Shown here: piece by piece, positions 23,201 through 36,218 of the stretch | How positions within the stretch are numbered: the first letter of the stretch is position 1 | Layout of the letters: every line of letters starts with the position of its first letter | Source of the DNA: Monilinia fructicola | Lineage: Eukaryota > Ascomycota > Leotiomycetes > Helotiales > Sclerotiniaceae | Direction: 5' to 3' | NCBI GenBank assembly: GCA_008692225.1 | Contig: VICG01000010.1 | Span: forward strand, 1,488,001-1,552,000 | Length of the DNA: 64,000 nt | Notes under the pieces: generated by a model | Told to the model about the DNA's origin: nothing | Databases searched by the model: none | What the model saw: the letters and a program-made list of their open reading frames with translations, nothing else | Translations under genes and position numbers: made by a program

Positions 23201-25930
23201 AAGTCCTTCGGCTCGGTCACCTATGTATCTGATAGCTCCACCCCTGAATCTTTGTATCTAGCGAAATGCGCCTCGGATATGGCTAGGAGAGAAGCGAGGT
23301 TTTATATGGACCTGTATTCCAGATACTTCGATCATATAACCTCTCGACAGGTATGTCTTGTGCTACAGGAACTGACCAATTCAGTCCATCTTGGTTGATG
23401 ATATTCTCCGCCGGTTCGTCTATCTTTGAGGGTCTACCCGGGCGCTAGCCCTTTAGTTGCACCCAAGAGCTGTAGTCGAATTATCCTTGATTCTCATGTC
23501 TCCTCTTTTTTCAAATCTCTATACCCGAATGGTAGACCATAGATTCTTCGAGACGTAATGTATAATCATATCCCAGATAATCTTGGTATATAGTTCGTGT
23601 GTCTTTTCATAGGTTCATTCAATCCACCATCATCCTTCATGCTTAGGAGAGTAGACCTCTCGAGCTCTGTATGAATGCCTCAGAAGATTACCAATAGTTC
23701 GTCTATAGGATCGTATAAACATCTGTGCTACGAAGACGTCGGGTGGGCCATCGATTTCGAGGTCTTTGTTGCTTGGGCTCGGAGTCGAGTTCCATAAGGA
23801 ACCTTGGTCTTGTTCTCGAGAGAAGAAGTGGGTGGGTAATTGCAAGAGGGAAGTTTGGATGGCAATGTCGGTGATAATGGTGGCGGTCGTGATGATGGTA
23901 CTTTGGCTGGTGCTGTATCGCTATGGAAGCCAGAAACATATTTTATCCATCCTATCGCCTGCTTTGTGACGATAGACCGCTACACGTTCTGAAATATGTA
24001 AGGAAGCTACTGCCTAGACAGAGAAGGTAGATGGATGATAAGATGCTTCCTTTCTGCCTGTCTGTGGAGGATTGTTGTGCTTGAGTGAAGGTGTTGAGTC
24101 TCTATGACTTTACGTGCGAGAGATCCTTCTGAGATTACCTGACAGAGTGGAAAATCCGCATCAATCGACTATCGAAACGAGATGAGAAATCCGAGCATAG
24201 CGGCGCACGATTGTGAATTTATTCCAGAAGGAAAAGAGGAAGAGGAGGAATTGAACTTCGAGTTTGTCAGGTGTGGCAGACAATCTTCTCCTCTTTGACA
24301 AGGCTGAAGCTGAAACTCGAGCAAACTTGATGTATGCGGGGCTACCTGGGAGTTTTTGCTGAAGAAACTGTGGTGGCGGTTCTCGTGTAGCATAAGCGCT
24401 GCGAGTTTTGTGATCTTGTGGAAGAACACGGTGGGTAAGATCCATAGCTTCGGGTCGATCTCATCATGAACTGTGGTCCTGGTGGCTTGGTATGGGGTTG
24501 CACTAATCAGTTGAACTACGGATGATTGGAGATCTGTAGCCAAACATTGCATGGACTTGGATGGGATCTCACGCAAGAGATCTCACCACTGGTTTTTCTT
24601 GAAGTTCTCGAGGAATGTAGGGCTAGATCTCTTGATCATCAACGAATATCTCAAAGCCTACCCTTTGTAATATTCACTCCTGCAGATTAGCCCAATACGT
24701 CGAGAACTGCCAAGATATGTATCCTGGTACTCTCCTCCTCAGAAAAATCAAATGACGCTAACCGTGCTCGTCGGATATCTGAGGAAATGTAAAACCTAGG
24801 TAAGTCTACTACGAGTTTGCAGGACAAAACTCTTCGCTAACGACCCTAGTTGAGGGATTCAATTATTTGGAGAGGCTTGGGATTTATTAAATTGGAGTGA
24901 TTAGCCTCTGTCTAATTCAATCCTTATGAATGAATGAAACCATTCGAACGATTCCGTTTGTTCAGGGATCCAACCCTCCATCATCCATAAATCTTTCTGG
25001 ATAGAAAAATACTCGTGACAAGAGTTTCCCCCAAGAGCAACTCCAAATGAGCAGCCATAACAAGGCCTATGCATGGAAAAGGGGAGCTGCAGAACTGTAT
25101 TTAGGTAGAGATAGGAAAGCAGAAGTACCCGCGGTGCATTCTTAACTGAATTGTCGATCTTGGCGAGCTCTTCAAAAGCCCGTATGTAAATTAACAGATA
25201 GCCTATTAAAGGGGCATTTAAGCAATATTCAATATGAACGCCACCTCACGATAAATTCATTTAACGCAATGAGCATATTCAATTCTGAAAGATAAGTTTC
25301 TTGGGAGTTGAAATGAAAATACTTTAAGTATTTTCCTTGTTATGTGATGATGGATGTTTGGGCGCAGGTCAAGGATTGGCGGAACAAGGACGCATTATGC
25401 TGTGATTTTTCTTGAACTGAGATTCATCTATTTCCAAGAACACTGAAGCGAATTTTCTTTCATATACTGGTTAAGATATTCTAGTCGCCTGCAGCATAAA
25501 CAGTCTTCGAGTCAATCATATACCAATAACACCATCACTCAAGGGATCATATCATGGCACGAAAGTCAGACAGATATTTAGAAAACACTATTTTGATATT
25601 CTCTCTTATAAGGAAATTCTATTATTACAGTGTTATTGACACTTTTTGTCTTCCTCTTGGACTGTCACCTCCCATTACTCGTGATCATACTTAGATCAAC
25701 GGGAATTTCCTATCCCAACCCTCGTGAGTACCATGTACCATGCCAGACTGGCGTAACGTCCATAAAAATGGAACAAAACTGATTATTGTTTTACCCCCAA
25801 ACAGATTATCAGGTGTGGAAAAAAGAAATTGGTATCGAATTGAACGCCCCCCGGACGTGATGCTATGCATATGTTTATCTCTTGCTTTTGGTAGAAAAAT
25901 TAATGAAACGGATGGAATCGAATCACTTGC
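17265..25930. other. long gene-poor interval
   Basis: About 8.7 kb with only short scattered frames on both strands. The most protein-like are 17754-18113 (minus, 119 codons) and 21187-21525 (minus, 112 codons, with NAGYVNRTNGEKGLIVRATV), but neither has recognised motifs or plausible partner exons. Two recurrent short motifs occur (TACCTAGGTA at 18522, GTACGGAGTA at 18213). It may be 3' and promoter sequence, old relics or lineage-specific small genes. Confidence 0.35.
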
Positions 25931-28900
25931 TTAGATAGCAAAGATTGCGAAAATAGCAGCGGCGATGAGTCCTCCAAAGCCGCTAGTAGTCTTGACTGCA
26001 CTTCCCGTGAATGGAACGGATGAAGATGTCTTAGCGGCAGGTGGAACGTTAGTAGCTCCTGCGGCACCAGAGACTGCAGTGTTAGAAGGAACCGAGGTGG
26101 TGTATCCAGCAGCTTGCGAAGCTGGAGTGGTACCAGGCACAAGAGCTACGCTAGGACTTCCGGTTCCAACGGCTGGGGCGGTGGAGAAAACGACTTGTGG
26201 AACAGTGATGGCAGTCGAGATAGTGGTTGTAGTTGATGAAGATGGGATGGTAGATCCGGAGAGAGAGCCGGTGGATTCGGTGCATGGGACTACGACGGTG
26301 GTGAGAAGGGTCACAGTTGTTACTGGTGTTGAAGCGACACCTTCCGCAGATGTAGTGGCAGCGGCACTGGATGCGGCTGGAACATAGACAGTGGATGCGG
26401 CTGTAACGATAGCTGGGTTGGTGGAAACATGGGCTGCGCAGATACCTTGGAAGTATTTCTGAGCAGCATCAACCTCAGAATCAGAAGCTCCATATGCGGA
26501 CAAACATCCAAAGACGTTGGAAACGAATGCTTGATCTGGGCAGTAGCAGTTTGAATCAGTGTTGGTCTCGCAACCAACCAAGTACATCCAGGTGTTCAAA
26601 CATTGTGGCAAGACATCTGGGCATGCAGCGGTTTCAGTTGGGGTGCTTGCACTCGCAGTAGTAGTGACACCTTGAACAGAGCTAGCTGGAGCAGTAACGG
26701 TGATGACGCTTGAGGAAACCACTGTGGATGAAGAGAGGACAGTTGAAGTAGTTGAGGTGGTTTCATAGCTTGTGACTCCTCCAGTAGTGTGGGTCAAGGT
26801 AACTGGGCAGATAGTGGTTGATTCTTGCACAACGACAGTGGTATAAGCAGTGGTTTGAACACTGGTAATGCTTGGGACTGGGACAGATGTAATACCTTCA
26901 GCCGACGAAGATGGAGCACTAGTTGGGATAACGACACTGGTAATGACACTCGATGTAACAATGGTGGAGGAAGAGAGGACAGTCGAAGTAGTTGAGGTGG
27001 TTTCATAGCTTGTGACTCCTCCAGTAGTGTGGGTCAAGGTAACTGGGCAGATAGTGGTTGACTCTTGCACAACGACAGTGGTGTATGCAGTAGTAGCGAG
27101 ACTTGTTGCTGGGGTGGTTGCATATGAGGAAACTGGAGCAGTTCCCACGGATGTTCCGATGATGGATGATGCGTGGGAAGATGGGGCAGATTCCGAGGAA
27201 ACTGGGCAAGCAGTTTGGCCGGAGAGAACGACGCCAGAAGAGACACATGGAGCAGAGGTGGCGGCGGTGTTAGATGAAGCTGGAGCAGTTCCGACAGATG
27301 TGCCGATGATGGACGACACGTAGGAAGATGGAGCGGAACCTGATGAGGATGGAGCAGATCCTGAGCCGGCTGGGGAAGAGGCGGATGGGGAAGAGGCAAC
27401 AGATGTACCAATGATAGAGGATGCATAGGAAGATGGTGCAGATCCAGAAGAGGATGGTGCAGAGCCATAGGAGGATGGAGCAGCTCCTGAAGAGGATGGA
27501 GCAGCTCCTGAAGAGGATGGAGCAGCTTCTGAAGAGGATGGAGCAGCTTCTGAAGAGGATGGAGCAGCTTCTGAAGAGGATGGAGCAGCTCCTGAGGAGG
27601 ATGGAGCAGATCCCGAGCTTACTGGCGAAGAAGCTGCTGGGGATGAAACAACAGATGTACCAATGATTGAAGAAGCAGTTGATGAGCCTGGAACTTCAGT
27701 GGCGGTGACTGGGCAGATGGTAGTAGAAACTGGGATACTGTAGAATTCATTAGAAAGGATCAAAGTTTGACAAGAAACATTAAACTTACATGACGGTAGT
27801 CAAAGCAGTTGATCTAGCTGGGCAGTCGGTGACAGTAGCAGCACATGAAATGATGGTAGAAACGGAAGTTGAGTAGATGGTAGATGTGGTCAATTGGACG
27901 ACAGATGAAGATCCAGTGACAGATGTACCAATGATTGATGTGGCTGAACTTCCTGGGGCGGTTCCAGCTGGAGAAGTGTGGACGGATGTACCGATGATGG
28001 AAGTAGCTGAGCTTCCTGGGGCTGTTCCGACTGGAGAAGTGTGGACAGATGTACCGACAATGGGAGTACCTGAGCTTCTTGGTGCTGTTCCGGCTGGAGA
28101 AGAGTAAATGGGTGTACGAATGGTGGAAGAAGATTTGGTTGATCCAGTTCCAACAAAGGTATATGGAGTTCCGGTGGCGGAAGGAATAGTTTCAACTGAA
28201 GTGATCGCGCTCGAAGAGACCAAAGTGGTCTTGGATGAGTGTTCAATGGAGGTTTGTTTGGAGGAGACACTGGAAGTAGTCTTGACACTAACACTGGTTG
28301 ATGGGTGCTGGGTAGTAGATGCCGAGCTGCAGTCGAAGCCAATAGAGCTGATACCAACGCTGCAAGAAGCCTTTCCAGCAGCAGCAGTATGGGTTTGGCT
28401 TGCGGAAGAGTAGACCACGGTAACGTTCTTAGCACCACCACATTGAGAGTTGGTAATAACGGATCCGCCGCTTGAGCAAGAAGACTTCTGCTTGCAAGTA
28501 GATCCATCGCCCATACCGTAGTGGAATTCCAAGTCGCAGTCAAACTCGGTCGTGACGTGGACGGTAGAGATGGAGAAAGCGGTGATATCTTTCGAGCCAG
28601 AGCTTGATGATCCTGATCTCGAGGAGCTACCGCATGAAAATTGTGGGGATGAGCTGTGATCTGAGGAAGCTATACCGGAGATACATTTTCCTAAGGTTCT
28701 TCTGGGGAACTTTGGGTTATCACGTCTGCCGAAAGCGTCTGAGCACGTGAATCCAGAGAAAGAGAAAATCGTTGTAGGTGCTGAAAGATCCCGATGTAAG
28801 GTCGCCAAAGTTCCATCCACTCCTTTGAGATGAAGAACACTCATTGTTGGTATTTGAAGGGCAAGAAAAGCCAGAATTACCTAACCAGCCGAGCCCGCGG

Positions 28901-28962
28901 GTGGCAGCAGCAACTTGGAAGGTGGCCAGCGCCGCGAGGGCGGACAGAGTTTGAGACTTCAT
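25931..28962 (-). CDS. GPI-anchored Ser/Thr-rich surface protein with CFEM-like domain (frame break near 28765)
   Basis: Predicted secreted cell-wall or plasma-membrane surface protein. Signal peptide MKSQTLSALAALATFQVAAA starts at 28962. An N-terminal Cys-containing domain follows (SGWNFGDLTSGSFSTYNDF, then FSFSGFTCSDAFGRR), then CDLEFHYGMGDGSTC, long Ser/Thr/Pro/Ala tracts, and a CFEM-like block at corrected residues about 763-824 (C-x6-C-x9-C..DSNCYC..GC..IC; seven of the usual eight cysteines). A GPI-type tail ends in FGGLIAAAIFAIFAI. A 52-nt intron at 27738-27789 (GTAAGT..TACAG) joins exons 25931-27737 and 27790-28962 in phase. The N-terminal domain is split between two frames: one extra base in the four-A run at 28765-28768 explains it, giving about 992 residues. 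Alternatively a 58-nt intron (GTAATT..AAG) would bypass the break and delete conserved-looking residues. CFEM proteins act in adhesion, haem/iron uptake or virulence; the role here is unknown. Confidence 0.8.
26754..27095. repeat. tandem 240-bp duplication in the surface-protein gene
   Basis: The block encoding TTAYTTVVVQESTTICPVTL and following residues occurs twice, exactly 80 codons apart (offset 240 bp), almost without change. This indicates a recent internal duplication just before the CFEM-like domain. Confidence 0.8.
27471..27608. repeat. 21-bp tandem repeats in the surface-protein gene
   Basis: At least six near-identical copies of a 21-bp unit (for example GCAGCTTCTGAAGAGGATGG plus A), read on the minus strand as the heptapeptide APSSSEA or APSSSGA. 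The unit is a multiple of three, so copy-number change keeps frame. Typical of O-glycosylated stalks in fungal adhesins, where length varies between strains. Confidence 0.85.
27918..28106. repeat. 63-bp tandem repeats in the surface-protein gene
   Basis: Three consecutive copies of a 21-residue unit, with the pattern TSP(A/V)GTAP(G/R)SS(A/G)T followed by (S/P)I(I/V)GTSV(H/T), read on the minus strand. The SIIGTSV sub-motif recurs further into the protein. Confidence 0.75.
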
Positions 28963-31900
28963 TATTATATAGTAGGTTGGTCAACGAGTGTTTTTTTAGA
29001 AGGGAAAAATAAAACAAAAATGAATGATCTTTTGATGCTGAATGAAAGAGATGGAGAGTAAAGAAGTGAATGACTTTAACTCTCACAGCGTGATACAATT
29101 ATAAGAAAAAGATCAAATAGAAAAGGTTGCAATGAATGAAGTAGGAACATAACATGAGGATTCTCAGGATCTGTTATATCTTGAGAAACGGTTGGGTCAT
29201 GGCCTCTCCCGCACAGCCTCGATTCCTTTCATTGGGGTCTTCCGTGTTGAACCACTTGGGAACCAGATGAGATCCTTGTCCCACAATGGTCTAGGATTCT
29301 ATAGACGACGAGAATCTTTGAAGAAGCTAACACTAAGCAAGGCCATACCTTTCCAGACCCATGCATGCGCGCGCCTTTGTGCCCTTTCCTTTTGTTGTGG
29401 AGTCTGAAGCTAGGAAAATTTAAGAAACGTAGTTGGCTCAGACGTGCCAAGAAGGTTACTCTGGAAAAGGCGGCCATGCTTGTTGAATCGAGGGGTACAG
29501 ATTCGGAAGAAACACATGAAACCTGGATATGCGAACTACTGCAGGTACACCGTCCTAGTCAGGGGTCACTTCTCAAGACGGAATGATGATTCCTCGTATT
29601 AGTCGTGGGTTGTGATGATGCCCAGAATGCGTAAGGTCAATGCTTATTGCTTACATTCGACGAGCATCGAGATAAACCCATGCTCCGCACAGTGCTGTAT
29701 ATCCCCAACGTGACGGTTCGGACAGCATATTCTCCACTCGTAGATTATCCCATCTTCCTTTTAAGTTTTGGGTCGGCGTCGGAGGTTAAACTTTCAGTTC
29801 TGTCAAACTATCCATAAATGTGTACGGAGTAGCCATGATGTATCTACAGCACACATTGCAGAGTGCAGCAGATGGTGACACCCCAAAGACAATGTGCCTA
29901 AATACATGTTAACGCACAGCCGAGCGGCAAGGGGATGATTGGATATTGTACATTGAAGTTATGCAAGTTATCTTCACTGCGTCTTTGTGATTTTACGTTT
30001 ATGCAGGGTATCCAAAAGTAGTCCTTCGCGTGTTTGATTGGAGGAGTAGATGCAATCAGATATAAGGTAGCATTCGATCTGGCTTAGATCAATCGATAAA
30101 CTCACAAATAGATGCTTTCATAGCGGTTGCCAATCTTAGATGATATGATGATTGGCTTAAGAGTCAATTATGATCGGATCAATTCAAGGTTGGAAGCGCC
30201 ATTTAGGACATTTTAGGGGCTGATTAAGCTAAGAAAGGAAAATCAATTGAACGGGGTTCATGGGGTCAATCGGGGGAGATCAGTGTTTCATGAATTTCAT
30301 AAATTCTTGCACAGCCTCAATAGTCATGAAAATATGGAGACATAGGCATCATATACTTGTATTCCGTAGACATCTCGACGGAAGTCAAAGTCTCGAAGCT
30401 CGGAAGCTCAACACAGGGAAAGTAGATACTACAGTAGGTAGACATCTTGAAACGACTAACTACTCACTCCGTACGACTTTCCGCATTGGTGGGTATGATG
30501 TGGTTCTGTTGAGCTAATCGATCAGGATTCGAGAAAGGATTTCCCATCATCTCTTTCAAATGCCATTACTACTCATTAAAATTTGCTTACATTATGCAAA
30601 ACGGTTCAAATCATACTTGATGACATAAATGTTCGTAATACTGATATGATTCCTACATATGAGGGTATGAACCACATCGTCTATTCGCAGATACATACTC
30701 ACTGAGACAATGCAACGTTGATATTATTCCTCTCGTCCATTGCTATATAAGGTATGATACTCACTCGTTCCTAATAGCTATTAATACCCTTCCTTAAACC
30801 ATGTATTGTAAGATCACAATTCCTACAGGTAAGAGAGTGCATAGGAGCAGACCAGGGGGGGAGGGCGAGACCATGTCACAGTATACCCATCCATCCATCC
30901 ATCCATCCATCCAAGCTCCGTGCCACGGACTCACTTCACTCACTACTGTACTGTGAAATCGATCCAGTTTGTTGATTCCTTCCAAAAAGAAAACACCAAG
31001 ATTAGACCCTCCTTATTTCATCATGATCCGGCTAAAAAGAGGGTATCACAGACGGACGTTGAAAAATGTTTGTGGGTCAGACAGTCAATATACTTATTAG
31101 ACTCTTAGAGGGTGCTTAGTACATGGCATATATGACATTATTGGTTATGTGAATCACTAAGATCACCAAGGCCACACAGCTACTGCCGTATATCTTTGAG
31201 CTTGTTCTAACCTTCTTGAAAATTGGTCCACCAGTGGTCCCCCAGATCAAGATATATCTCCAAATGAATTCCCTCCGTAAAGAGAAAGAATTCCCTTCAA
31301 ATTTCATATAAATTGAAACTCTATTATTGGCGGCAGATCATTGACGGCTTTCATTACTGAATGAGAAAATTATTTTGGTGGCATCGATGAGAGGAGACCT
31401 AGGATTATCCTTCAATGCCTTCGAACTTCAAACTGAAAAAGGAAATGCAATTACGGAACGTTCAAGAGCCTTTACCTAAATCTTTCGATCTCTCTCTCAA
31501 AGGCAAGGAAGATTCTTTTCTATTGGGTAAAAAGATTCTCATCAGGTCCTCACGAATCACGATTGATTCCATAAGAAAGCCTACCCACCATCCTTATTCA
31601 TCCTGATCACCGAAAAGGGCATATGCATCCCCTATGGCCTTACTATATTTCATATTTCATATACCCTTAACTGGACAGAATGATCCGAATCAAGAGATTA
31701 CTCGGAATATGCCCTCGTCAACTTGCACCATCTAACCCCCTATCACAATCTCTTTGCGATTTTAAGAGCACCTGAAGGCAGTCAGACAAATAAATACCAC
31801 TCTATGAATTTATGAAACGCGCTGGTGGCTTGGCTAAAGACTCCTGATAGGCTATGGGAGAAAAACACTTTGAGATGAAACAAACTTAGAAGAAGCCGTC

Positions 31901-34900
31901 ATAACGGGAAAATTCTTTACAGTAGTACGAAATATCCAAGGTGATTGCTTTTATGCCTCATCTTCGGGGAAATCATATCACGGTCTAAGATGTACCCCGT
32001 AGGTTTGCGGTGACATAGAAATCCATTAACGCTGTGCCGGAAGCAATGTCACGATTCACGAAGGTATGATTCTCATTTTCATTCTCGGGCACTTCCACCT
32101 CATTGGTTCATCTCTTACCGAGACGTCAACGCAGACTCGGATCTCCGCGACCTGTGTAGAGACCACCAGGACCTAGAGTATCAATCATATCCGAGCTGAT
32201 TCTTTTGAATACAAAGATTCGGATAGCCAAAAGACAAAAGATGCAGTACTGTAGAGGGCGAGCGGATCTCTCGATAGCCTTGGAAGGTCAGTGCGAAGAA
32301 AAAGCCAGGTTCCTACGGAGTAGAATCGCTACTGTAGATACCGTATCTGCTTGCTGTCCCTTATCCGAGGTATCGAACGACATCAAAGACACCAAAAACA
32401 CGGTCAGTGGAGACAACTTTATCCAATACAAGACCGTGCGTACACTGTGGCGGCTTGAACTGGAGACAACGGAAATTTGGATAAGTTATTTTCGACTCCT
32501 CTCGCTTGGAAACTGGGTGGTCCTTGTCATGCATGAGCAGCTTGAGAAGAAGCAGCACAACACTTTACTCCAACGGTATGTCATCCTCGCGGCTTTGGCA
32601 ATAATATAATGTTCAATTTTATGCTTAACATTTCTGCTAATAACATAACGAAAAGCTGTACAGCCTGAAACCATGACGATCTTCAAGTAATGAATCAACA
32701 TTTCCTGGTGAGTCAGGAAATTGCATTAGAGGAACCACGCGGCATTGTGGCAACGAACTTCATGCTATAGATCAGACGACACAACTCAAATATACCTCGC
32801 CTACCTGCCATCCCAACTCCTTTTCCACGACCCCTCGATATATGTGCGAACTACTGCCGCGTCGAGCGATATAGTAGTTCGAGGGTCATGGTTTCAAACA
32901 AAGATACCGACGATAATGCGAGCGATCAATGACCTTCTACGTTACCCCCGAAAGCTTTCTATATTGCCAAAGAGCTTCTTTGAATATTGTGCAATTTCGA
33001 TAATTTGAGGGGCTTGCAGCTTTGAAGCAATTCGATACACCATACCAGATAGATAAAATATTCTAAGCGAGTACAACATTCTAAATTGGCAACCCTATAC
33101 CTGGTTCAAAATGACCTCTCCATCGGACTGCACTACAGACTATTGAAAACTTTGATCATGCGAACGGAGGGTAATGTCGGGGTATCGCCGGATATTGAAA
33201 ACAACAGTATAGTATCTCGAAATAATGAAGTGGGAAGATTTGGCCCGGCATCGGTCTGATATCCTCGAAAGCGGAGAGAATTGCTCCATTGATGGAAGCA
33301 TTCTGGACATGTTCTTCCTATCATCCGAGAATCATGTCACAGTCTTCCAAAACATATTGCCCCTCTACTATATTCACGGAGGTATCTAAAGATACCTCGG
33401 TATTCTGAGTGTAAGTGAAAGCTAATAAGATGGAATCTCCCTCCAGAAACGGGCACACGGCCTGGTCATTTTATGGGGGTGACTGCATTTTCACTTCAGT
33501 TTTGTTGAGTGCGGAGGTCTCGATCAAAGGGCAACCTCCATTTACGTATGTTTACTCGAGAATTCTTGAGGTGATGGAGATTGTTACTCTAACATTCCAT
33601 CTTCATTTCGTCTATCTTCGCGTCGTATCATCTACTCCTCGCTTTACCAATTCATCTCTTCCTCCATCCCTAGCCTTGATATATTTATCTATCAAGAACC
33701 AGTATAAAAGTTTATCTTCACATCATTTCACTCTGTTCAATCTATGCTTCAATCTGGTGCCCATAACATGCACTGTGCAATGCTGTATAAATGTATGATT
33801 ACCCTGAACGCTCGAATAGTCTTTGATGCTCAAATGCCTCATGGCAATCTTATTGTCTGAACATAAGTTCGATCATCAAATTTTCTATAGGGCTTGAGTG
33901 ATTTCTATGACTTTCAGTGACTAGTTTTGATGATGAAATACTTTCTAAGTATTGAATACTTGAAGCACCCTTCATTGCCTAATTCGGATGAAACATTTCA
34001 ATAGTCTCGAAAGCTCGAGTCTTTTCTAATACCTGTCATTGTCTGAATGAAGATAAGATAATCAAATAGCTCGGAGGAATTATATGCCTTATAGTATCTA
34101 CACTATTTATTATTTGAAGATAGATGATGCCTAGGTTCAATCAAACTTTTCAAAGTTCGAACCCTTAGGGTCTTCTGTTAGTATCACTATGAGGGTGATC
34201 ACGTTGCGCTATATAATACTTCAGATTTCGTATAATTCTTCTTGGCGATGATCTTACGCTATAGAGAAGGTTCTATTAAGTTCATTGGCGTTATATTAAT
34301 ATAACGCCAGTAGGTGCTGCCGTGCCAATCACATGATCTATATTCCAACATATCATCCATCTTCGCCCAGCCCAAGACAAACGAATGACGACTCGATCTT
34401 GGAAATTTACCCTTCTCGTTGATAGAACTATGTTTTATCAAATACAAGGGGTCAATGTTTCGGGCCCTGGGATCTCGCAGACAGAAACACTTTAAGTGGT
34501 GCGGTCTAGCAAGTTCAGGGCCGATGATGCTCACACTCTTATTTGTTAGCTTTCCCGTATGGAGTCACCGTGTAGCATATCATCCTCCTCTATCATCAGA
34601 CCCTGGATTCTCTCGACCACCTCATCGTTCGGAGAGATTTCCCTCGTTGTCTTCCTCTGCATCAGGTCGTCCAATATTTGCAGTGAAGCGCATCTCGTTG
34701 CTACTATTCGTCAGGCTTCTCAGCGTGTGAGTGCATTTCTGACATTGGGTAAATATGCAATCGAATGCTTTGACGGCAGCAGATGTCATACTGTATATAT
34801 GTAGCCAATCTATTCATCTTTTTCTCATATATGCCCGGAGGATCATGTGACAGAGAGTGCTGTAGAGTACTAGTGTCCGCACTAGTGCCTCAAGGGCATT

Positions 34901-36218
34901 CATGTGCTGGTGACTTGATGCGAAATTTCTAGTAATAAAGAATATCAAGAGACTTTTGCAGACTGCTCGCAGTATCGATAAAGTATCCACAATGGGAATA
35001 CCAGCAGGAAACCAAACGCGCCGAAACCCCTCCTTACCCTATCCATGCATATCTCATCATCAACACTGCTAACAGCAATACCCCGATACCCTTTCACCCC
35101 CTCCTCTCTCATTCCATGCACGCTACACTCACACTCACACTCACGCCCACGCCACACTCACGCCCCTCATCCAACATTAAACGACTCGACGTTCTCAACA
35201 CCTCGTACCCACCGCGAAATCTCAACCTCACCCCTCCCCTCCCCCTTCCCCTCTCCATAATCCTACAATCCACATCCTCACAATAATACAATCCAATCCC
35301 AACCCAAACCCAAACCCAAAATTATCCACCCCTCCAACCCCTCCAACCACCCCCTCAACTCAATGTCAAATTCTCAATTCTTCCAAATGCCTAAACTAAC
35401 CTAATCTAGTAACCCATCCATCCATCCATCCATCCATCCATCCATCCAATAACTTTTCAATCTCAAAATCCCCATCAACCTTAACTCGAGTATTCCTCAA
35501 GATTTACTTGAGTATTTGGTATTTGGTATTTGATCTTTGATCTTTGATAATAAGCAAACCAACGACCAATTGCTAGGCAATTACCTAGGTAGATACTTGC
35601 CTTCCTAGCGATTTAGGTACCTAGTATACTCTTCTCTCGCTTGGTGGTCTTTTGGTGCCTTCCCCTTGCTTTTGTTTCATTTTCTCGGATTCATACCTAG
35701 TCTTCATTTTCTCTGATCTGTTCATCTATATTAATTTATCTTTTTCGTTTGTGGTTTGTGTGTATATAATCTGTTCGCATATGTTTCGTTCGTTTGATGA
35801 TTCATTTGATGTTTGATAGAATCGTACTCTTGTTAAACATCGTCTGAAGTGATCAGCACATCAATAAATATGCTGCGTTTTATGTGTAACAAGATGTATT
35901 AAGAAATTATCATGTTCACGTGACCCAATCCTGACCTATACTTCTCCTCTGAATCTGATACATATAAACATATGCATACCATGTCTTCTCGCCATGATTC
36001 ATTCCTATGATACAACTGATAAAGCAATAGCGCCTCGCCCCGTTCATCATAAGACCTGGGTATCTCGTTCGCTTCAAATAAAAGCAATGCAAAAACATCC
36101 TTGACTCCTATCCCCCTATTATAGCCTCTGAAATCAAATACTCGTTGAAACTGTGGCCACAAAGAATTAAAAGTTTCATAAAATCATAAAACACGTCATA
36201 TAAAACCCAGATGCACCT
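28963..36218. other. long gene-poor interval
   Basis: About 7.3 kb without a supported gene. It holds the upstream region of the surface-protein gene, a (CATC)n microsatellite at about 30887-30913, a perfect 24-bp palindrome at 34286-34309, a pyrimidine-rich stretch at 35080-35380 with ACTCAC repeats, another (CATC)n run at 35409-35449, and the motifs GTACGGAGTA (29822), CTACGGAGTA (32313) and TACCTAGGTA (35582). The longest frames (32205-32609, 33415-33798, plus) have no recognised motifs. Confidence 0.35.

Noticed and set aside
25965..28413. Long plus-strand frames opposite the surface-protein gene
   Set aside because: They are antisense shadows of the Ser/Thr-rich repeats; low-complexity composition keeps all frames open.
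28734..28844. ATG at 28844 as the start of a separate 352-residue protein
   Set aside because: The frame is the continuation of the signal-peptide gene after the break at 28765. The ATG is out of frame with the upstream domain and lacks a signal peptide.
30887..30913. (CATC)n and other microsatellites as a CRISPR-like array
   Set aside because: Simple tetranucleotide runs without spacers; the genome is eukaryotic.
33379..33398. 9-bp hairpin GAGGTATCT..AGATACCTC
   Set aside because: Short enough to occur by chance in AT-rich spacer; no context.
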